DNA of 64,000 nt from Phyto melanocephala (taxonomy: Eukaryota > Arthropoda > Insecta > Diptera > Rhinophoridae). The first letter of the stretch is position 1. Every line of letters starts with the position of its first letter. The notes under the pieces were generated by a model. The model did not search any database. It had not been told where the DNA came from and saw nothing but the letters and a program-made list of their open reading frames with translations. This document shows positions 56,855 to 64,000 of the stretch, in pieces. The position numbers were made by a program, and so were the translations under genes. The stretch is from the NCBI GenBank assembly GCA_941918925.1, contig OW799234.1:85014497-85078496 (forward strand), read 5' to 3'.

Positions 56855-57757
56855 ATGCAAATTTGAGTGTTTTATTAGATTTAAAAAAAAACTACGTTAA
56901 AAAAATCACGCTGTACATACATCATAATAAAAACAAAGCAAAAAAAATATGGAATTATTTTCTAAACAAACAAAAAATTATGTTGCAAAAAATGGTTTAT
57001 TTAAAAGTAAGAAAATTACCAAATTTTGTTTCCTGAACCTATGACACTTGTCGGCAGAACATATAAGGGCAGATGTTGAGAAGTTTTTTACATAAACTTC
57101 CACTACCTTTTTTAATTTTTTAATTTTTAAAAATATTGCAAACTCTTTAACTATACCTGATGCGAATTCGTCTTGGACTTAAGTAAATAATATAATGTTA
57201 ATAAGAAATGTGAAAAAAATATTAAAATTTCGCCTCATTCCTTTTCTTTATTTTTTATTAATTTTATTCCAGGCATCACATCTTCTGTCGGTTTTGATTT
57301 TAGATATAGACCTATGTTTACTTAAAAAAAAGTAGGCACGAACATTTAAAACGTGAATGAGTTATTTCCTTCCAACTGACGTAGTATTTTCTTGTACAGG
57401 TTTAATAATATAAATCATAATCACAAAATTTATAGAAAATGTTATTTTCGAAGTCAACAGGAATAAAGGTATATAAATAGTAGTAGAAAATTCTCAAATG
57501 GACACAAGTGTAATGGTCCACAGATCACCAGCAGGTTTTAACACTTTTGTTCTTTGAAATGTTGTCTTTGTTGGCCAAACGTTCAAGAATATTAAATTGT
57601 TTCGGGCTGGTGAAATTTGCTTTAAAATTTCATTGTGCTATTACAAAATACTAGTTAAACAAAGTAGTTAAGTTTTCCAAATCTATAAATCCAAAAAAAC
57701 TGCTCTAAAATAATTACTATAACTATATTATTCTATACATTTACAGTCAGGCGTCGC
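56855..57757. other. Intergenic AT-rich stretch
   Basis: No gene, RNA or clear element. Scattered poly-A and poly-T. Confidence 0.4.
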
Positions 57758-59233
57758 ACAGAGGAGTATTTGGCCTGAAAAGCTGGCCAAAAAGGCAAAA
57801 CTTAATTTAAAGAAATCTTAAAAACTAAGTACGCAGCTCGACAGACAACAATATTTTACATTATATTGTAAATTTTTAAGACTTTTAGTTGCGATTTGTA
57901 GCTCTAAGACCCTGCTAAAGTCAGGAAAGTGAAGAAAATTATATGAGATTTTAATGTTTTTTTCGGTTTCTGGATGTTTTTATGATATTTTTTTTACGGC
58001 TAAACGAATAAAGGTTTAACAATGATTTTTTTTCGCTGAAAGGTTTGATCAAAATCTATTTAAAAAAGAAAAAAAATTTTAAATATGTTAAATATTCATG
58101 TTTAAACAATACATAAAAAATACATGGGCACCCAGGTATCAGGCTACCATCCAATTTTCAGAAGAAGCTGCCGAGGCCAGAAATAAGCCCTTACGATTAC
58201 ATCGTACGAATTATTCGAGGAAATTCATCAGAAGCGATACAAATCGATATGTCTTGAATAGGTTATTTCTGAGCGGTGACCCTTTTATAAACTGCAGTTC
58301 GAAAAGAGAACGGATTAATAAAAATATTCTTTCATCAGAAGCTATCACACTTCTTCTTCCTGACAGCGATAATGCATCTAATAAGTATATACATACGACA
58401 TATAATTATTGACGAATTTTTATTAGTTTAATTTGTCCATATATTAAGTATTATATAATATAAAATATATATTTATAAAGCATTTTTTCATAAAAAAATA
58501 CGGTTTTATAAGAGCCTTACAATTTTAAAAATTTTTCTTTTGAATTAGACCGTAAATCATATATATGCATGTACACACAGTCTGTCAAGAATGAGTTGAA
58601 ACCTTTAAAATCAACATTTGTTAATTGAGTTTTACTATTTATACCGTTTTTTATTCCTTAGGAATGTGGCTTTTGGATAAATCTTAAAAATTTAAAATTT
58701 TTGGTTATTTAATATTTTTTATTGCATTTTGAAAACAAAAAAATTGACGAATTTTGCAGGAAAAATTTTTTTTCGCCATTTAATTTTTAATAACTCTAAA
58801 ATAGTAATAATTAGAAAAGAAATGTGTTTGGTAGTTTTAGCAGAATTTTCCGGTGCATCTTGTGATCGCCCTGCTATTAAAATCGGAGAACCCGTTTTCA
58901 AGTTATGACAAAATATATTAGGCAACTCAACGATTTAGGGGGTGAAATATGCCACGCCTTTAAAAGAAAGTCCTTACGTTCTAGAGAAAAACGGAAAACA
59001 GATTTGAATTAAGGACATCAAAATCCATATAGACCACATACTTTTATTTCTAAGGTAGACAAAAATTTTTTTCGTTGCGTAGTGTACTTTTGTTGCGCAG
59101 TGTAATTTTTTCAAAATCTGCCACAGACTTTTTGTATCATATTACACCTAAAACTATCAAAAAAATAAAACTTTTAATTCAAAAAACACGTTTAATAATT
59201 TTGGCCAGCTTTTTAGGCCAAATACTCCTCTGT
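57758..59233 (+). mobile_element. Inverted-end DNA element, hAT-like, non-autonomous
   Basis: A 1476-bp element with ends ACAGAGGAGTATTTGGCCTG (left) mirrored at 59214-59233, and an inverted GAAAAGCTGGCCAAAA continuation (one or two mismatches). It is flanked by GCGTCGC on both sides (7 bp; 8 with one mismatch). CAGAG-type ends and a 7-8-bp duplication suggest hAT. No transposase found. Related to 27429-28832 and to the fragment at 40880-41000. It carries a LINE fragment at 58098-58412. Confidence 0.7.
58098..58412 (+). pseudogene. LINE protein fragment (Jockey-like?)
   Basis: A 104-codon open frame reading EEAAEARNKPLRLHRTNYSR, DTNRYVLNRLFLSGDPFINC and SEAITLLLPDSDNAS. Its style (xxRNKxLRxHRxNYSRKxSR...NRLxLxxDPxI) resembles the region between endonuclease and reverse transcriptase in Jockey-type LINEs. 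I am not sure of the clade; no start or end of an element is visible. Confidence 0.4.
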
Positions 59234-59239
59234 GCGTCG

Positions 59240-59726
59240 CTCAGGTCCTTGAAGGGACATTATGTCAAATCTATATACTTGCTCGCGGTGGAAAAATTTG
59301 TTTTTTTTTACACAAAAATATTACGAAAAATAAAATCAAATATTAATTTCCTGACGAAGCTACACAACGGAGTAGCAAAATATTGGAAGAATTAATAAAA
59401 ATTACAGACATTCTTTTAATTATTAAAAGACCTTGAGCTATATAATTTTATTTAATATTTGAATTAAAAAGGTAAAAAAAAACTAAGTAATTATTAATAA
59501 AATTATTTTTAATTTAATTTATTTATTACTATTTGTAACTTATGACCACACTGAAATCCCAACTAAAAAGTTAAATAAACCATCAAAAGTTTTTTTTTAA
59601 ATGTGTTTTGTACTATTTTGTTTATCAATATTTTTCATAAAAATTCAATCTTTTCATTAAAATTTACAAAATTTGTTTATTTATTACTATGACCTCAAGC
59701 TCACTGAATATAAAACAAAATTAAAA
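59240..59726. other. AT-rich stretch with a repeated block
   Basis: 59300-59400 (TCCTGACGAAGCTACACAAC, GGAGTAGCAAAATATTGG) matches 28410-28470 inside the element at 27429-28832, so it is probably more debris of that family. The remainder is AT-rich and unassigned. Confidence 0.4.
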
Positions 59727-59849
59727 GTAACAAATAAGAGCGTTATATTCGGCCGTGCCGAATTTGATAATACCGTTTACAGTCTTGTACTACTTAGATA
59801 TAATGACCACACCGTAGCTTAGCCTATTTTGGCGTAGAATACGTCTTAC

Positions 59850-60690
59850 CTTACGGTATAGGGAGTCATGTCAGATTGTTATTGTTGTAATCTTTATTTC
59901 ATTGATTATGAGGAAACGGCGCGATAACTTTTTTTAAAAAATTTTTTGTAGGTAAATGAAGATGTTATCTTTCGTTTGATATACATTTCATATTTGTTGA
60001 TATCTCTTTATATTTAAATTTCTCAAATGAAAATTGTTTAAACACATACACTCAAACATATGTGTGGTGTTTGGTTGAGTGTTTGTGTTTGTAGCGTAAA
60101 CACAAACTATGCTGCTGTTTCAGTGTGGACACAAACCTTCGGCTGTTGTTTTGATTGATAAAATATTGAAATTTCGTATATTTACTTATGTATTTAAGTG
60201 AAACAAAATGTTAAATGTGAATTTGAATTTAACATGTATATTATCAAAAGTAACATGTATATAATGCTTTTTTCTTAAAATTAATTTTTACTTTCTGGCT
60301 TTTTCTGTTACGATGTATTGGGATCGTTAAATTAACTATTACACTTATTTGATTTCTTTTCAAAAGATTGGGAACCAATGGTCATATATGTTAGGTTTTT
60401 ATTTGTAGATAATTTTTATAATATTAATGTTCAGGATTTAACTATGTAATATATTTTAATTGGCCTAATGAGGCTTTATATTACGTTGAATAAATAAATA
60501 AATAAATAAAATAAATAAATAAATTAATTAATTTGATATTATTTATCATTTATTGTTATATATGTTTTCTGTCTTATCGGATGGCGTATTCTACGTTAAA
60601 CTTAATGGCCGTGTCTCTGACGCAGCCTGCAGGGACAGTCAGTGGCCGAAGGCCTCGGACAACTGTCTGCTGTTTTTTTTTTATTTTTTA
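59850..60690 (+). mobile_element. Probable LINE 3' end with TAAA tail
   Basis: Non-coding sequence ending in TGGCCTAATGAGGCTTTATA, then TACGTTGAATAAATAAATAA and more TAAA units (60488-60530). This resembles a LINE 3' terminus like the one at 48300. The sequence from 60540 to 60690 (GGCCGTGTCTCTGACG, CCGAAGGCCTCGGA) is not explained. No reading frame identified the clade. Confidence 0.4.
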
Positions 60691-60850
60691 CGATGCCATC
60701 TACTAGTTAAGTCCTTTCGTTTGATAATCATACTGTTTGGGTAAAAAAAGTTTGCTCCGCCATTTTGTTTCAGACGCCATCTTCGATTTAACACATTTTT
60801 TATAGATTACTATATATTGTGGGGTTTGAAGGAAACAAGGTCGTAACTAC

Positions 60851-61610
<760 letters not shown>

Positions 61611-62059
61611 GTAACTACTATGAATATTTGTCTCAAATATTTGCCATTCATTCTAAGACGCCATTTTATTTTTTTTTTTCAAAGCTAACTATATTTTAAT
61701 ACTCAAGGCCTTTCATTTGATGCCCATATTGGTTCTCTCGGTTGTATAGAAACTGAAAAATATCGATTTCCGTTTGTCAATTTTTGAAAAAAAACCGAAG
61801 CAATTGCACTCTGTTGCTTATATCTCACATACATATATCTTATATCTTGGTTTCAAACCGATTTGTTATTGTTTCTTAGAAATAATTTTTAAGATTACGG
61901 TTAATAATCTACTATTTTAAGAGTGTTTAAAAATTATTTAGGAGTTTGAAAAAATTTAATATATTTAAAAAATATATATTTTTCAACTAATTTGTGTCTA
62001 TTACTTTGCCGATTATTGACCAATTTGTCCACAATTTTTAATAAGCATCGTTAGAGGAT

Positions 62060-62190
62060 GTGTGTGAAGTTAAATTTGTCGAGTTAAATTGGTTTTGACG
62101 TAACAACATATTTAACTTAGAAGTTAAATATTTTATGACGTAACGACATATTTAACTTAAAAGTTGAATATGTTTCAACGTAACGATGTT
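62060..62190. repeat. Short tandem GACGTAACGACATATTTAACTT units
   Basis: Three partial units built on GTAACRACATATTTAACTT with internal near-palindromes (AACTTAGAAGTTAAAT). Period about 55-60 bp. Confidence 0.55.
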
Positions 62191-62294
62191 ATAAACAAAA
62201 ATAAGATATTCTTTATTCAAAAACATCAAATAATAAAAAAATTAATAACAAAAATAATTTTTTTTATAAATTTTTTTGTATATACATACATATA

Positions 62295-62828
62295 GAATTG
62301 TATTTGTGAATTTTTTTAAAAATTTTTGAAATTTAAAATATGAGAAAATCAAAGAATCTCTGAGGGATTTTGGACGTATTTGGGCAAATCCTTCTTTGTC
62401 ACTCATATAGACCATATGGAAAAGGAAGACAATTGTTTGCCCTAAATAACTGTATAACACAGAATTCTGAATTGTATTTGTGAATTTTTTAAAAAATTTT
62501 TTAGATTTAAAATATGAGAAAATCATTGAATCTCTGAGGGATTTTGGACATATTTGGGCAAATCCTTCTTTGTCACTCATATAGACCATATGGAAAGGAA
62601 GACAATTGTTTGCTCTAATTAACTGAATAACACAGAATTCTGAATTGTATTTGTGAATTTTTTTAAAAATTTTTTAGATTTAAAATATGAGAAAATCATT
62701 GAATCTCTGAGGGATTTTGGACATATTTGGGCAAATCCTTCTTTGTCACTCATATAGACCATATGGAAAGGAAGACAATTGTTTGCTCTAATTAACTCTA
62801 TAACGCAGAATTCTGAATTGTATTTGTG
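62295..62828 (-). repeat. 173-bp tandem array, three units plus a start
   Basis: Units begin GAATTGTATTTGTGAATTTT at 62295, 62469 and 62642, with a fourth start at 62815 (spacing 174, 173, 173). Each contains AATCTCTGAGGGATTTTGGA, CAAATCCTTCTTTGTCACTC and GGAAGACAATTGTTTGC. Units are over 90 percent alike by eye; units 2 and 3 are closest. A 115-codon minus frame through the array is probably a by-product of the repetition. Confidence 0.88.
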
Positions 62829-62859
62829 AAAATACAGAAAAATCGGTACATAAATAACT

Positions 62860-63385
62860 GAGATGAGGAAAACACCACGATCACCTAGTTTTTTTCACAA
62901 CAAAACCAACAACATACATACTACATACATACATACATATATACATACATACATACATACATACATACATACATACATACATACATACATACATACATAC
63001 ATACAAACGTGGTATACTGGTTAGAGTAAACGTGGCATCGAATCCCATAGCAGTAATTTTTTATTACTATTATATATATTATTTATATTTAAATTTTTTT
63101 TTATATTATTTTATATTTTTTATTTATTTTTTATTTTTTTTTAACATACCTATGTACATACGTAAACTCAATTTATAATTTTACAATTTGATGTTTTTAT
63201 ATATGTATGTATGTATGTATGTACATACATAGTATGTATGTTTTTTATATGTACGTATGTATGTATGTGTGTACGTATTTCAAATGAGATGAATGGTGAT
63301 ACAAAAAATTTTTATTGTACGACTACACGTTGTGAAGGGTATATAAGATTCGGCACGGCCGAATATAGCACTGTTACTTGTTTTA
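62860..63385 (-). repeat. TATACCC-family repeat, right half
   Basis: Contains AACACCACGATCACCTAG, a GTGGTATACTGGTTAGAGTA and GTGGCATCGAATCCC block, an AT-rich middle, and the terminal AAGGGTATATAAGATTCGGC, hairpin, AGCACTGTTACTTG. The left end is missing beside the tandem array. Confidence 0.7.
62915..63004. repeat. Long CATA microsatellite
   Basis: About 20 near-perfect CATA units between ACAACATACATA and ACAAACGTGG. The same place in other TATACCC-family copies has only a few units, so the run expanded inside the repeat. Confidence 0.93.
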
Positions 63386-63695
63386 CCTACTATTGCATTA
63401 AAAACTATAACACTCTTCCTAATATTCCGATTTATCCCAGTTTTAATACCAAACAAACCTTGTGTAAAAGAAATATTTTGGCAAAATTTGAGTCTCCTAG
63501 CTTTTTTGATTTGAGCACCATCGTGTTTTCAACAGACGGACAGGCGGACGGACATAGCTAGATCGTCATAAAATTAAACCCCGATTCAGAAAATACATAT
63601 ATACTTTCCGGGTTCTTAAATGGATATTTCGATGTGTAACAAGCGGAATGACAAAATAAATATATCACCACAATTTTTTTGGTGGCGGGTATAAA
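63350..63695 (+). repeat. TATACCC-family repeat, short form
   Basis: Shares AATACCAAACAAACCTTGTG, GACGGACAGGCGGACGGACA, TAGCTAGATCGTCAT and the end TTTTGGTGGCGGGTATAAAA with 566-945. It shares its hairpin end with the oppositely oriented copy at 62860-63385. Confidence 0.72.
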
Positions 63696-63808
63696 AATGG
63701 CAAAATATACAAATAAAATTTAAACGCGCGCGCCTCAACTTTCAACAATTTTTGACGTGTTTAATGCAACACACCAGTTCATCAGCTGAGGTAAAAATGA
63801 AATGGAGC

Positions 63809-63913
63809 TCAATTCTGGTTCTGAGAAACTGTGAAATGAAAAGTTTTTGTACAGCAAAAGGTATGGTGGTACCATATATGACACACAAAAACTTTTCATT
63901 TCACAGTCTCACA
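63809..63913. mobile_element. Hairpin MITE, copy 3
   Basis: TCAATTCTGGTTCTGAGAAA against ACTTTTCATTTCACAGTCTC, with inner TATGGTGGTACCATA. The right end is diverged after CTCACAATGATCA. Confidence 0.7.
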
Positions 63914-64000
63914 ATGATCAAGTATTTTTAACTTGTAATGAGTACCTTTATATTTAAATAGAATTCATGTTTTGAGCAAATTTTAAGAATTTAAAAAATC

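Noticed and set aside
62242..62589. 115-codon minus-strand frame as a gene
   Set aside because: It runs through the 173-bp tandem array and its protein repeats itself (MVYMSDKEGFAQI twice), so it is a by-product.
62915..63004. Regular CATA repeats as a CRISPR-like array
   Set aside because: A plain 4-bp microsatellite in a eukaryotic genome, with no spacers.
63004..63050. tRNA-like words TGGTTAGAG and CATCGAATCCC in the TATACCC repeats
   Set aside because: They look like A and B boxes, but are only about 12 bp apart and no cloverleaf arms pair; a shared repeat motif is the safer reading.

Overview
This is AT-rich eukaryotic DNA from a higher dipteran, most likely a calyptrate or blowfly-type fly. 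The evidence is two spliced genes with GT-AG introns of about 60 bp up to several kb, a gamma-adaptin protein very close to the Drosophila one, and a dense load of insect Tc1/mariner, SINE, LINE and MITE copies. The genus cannot be fixed from the window. No bacterial features, rRNA genes, CRISPR arrays or convincing tRNA genes were seen.

Left part, plus strand (2198-13955): ten exons of an ABCA-type lipid/ABC transporter. The first exon opens with a splice acceptor, so the N-terminal exons lie left of the window or are unrecognised. All ten exons join in phase (1254 codons plus stop), so the gene is not obviously broken. However, both nucleotide-binding domains have lost standard ATPase residues. 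Its introns hold degenerate DD41D mariner copies, a hairpin MITE and dispersed repeats.

Middle, minus strand (50158 down to 25269): a complete AP-1 gamma-adaptin gene. I reconstructed 14 coding exons that sum to 2769 nt (922 aa plus stop). It comprises the trunk, a poly-Thr/Asn/Ser hinge with DLLG motifs, and the ear. Its small exons are spread over 25 kb because introns 1, 4, 5 and 12 have filled with transposons, including an intact DD37E transposon, a Tc1 relic downstream, nested MITEs and a SINE.

The rest (13956-25268 and 50159-64000) is intergenic or 5'-flanking repeat territory. It holds a frameshifted Tc1 (DD34E) transposon, rearranged DD41D elements with gene halves on opposite strands, LINE fragments, a SINE with a target-site duplication, a 173-bp tandem array, and many copies of one dispersed repeat. 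That repeat ends in a hairpin around ATTCGGC...GCCGAAT and in TATACCCTTCAC-type inverted ends; I call it the TATACCC family. The most unusual item is a 760-bp element at 60851-61610 with inverted ends and an 8-bp target duplication. It carries a piece of the reptin (RUVBL2) gene, and a matching empty site lies elsewhere in the window. A second is a 1.2-kb element of unknown superfamily with repeated GGTAACTCC motifs, nested in a MITE.
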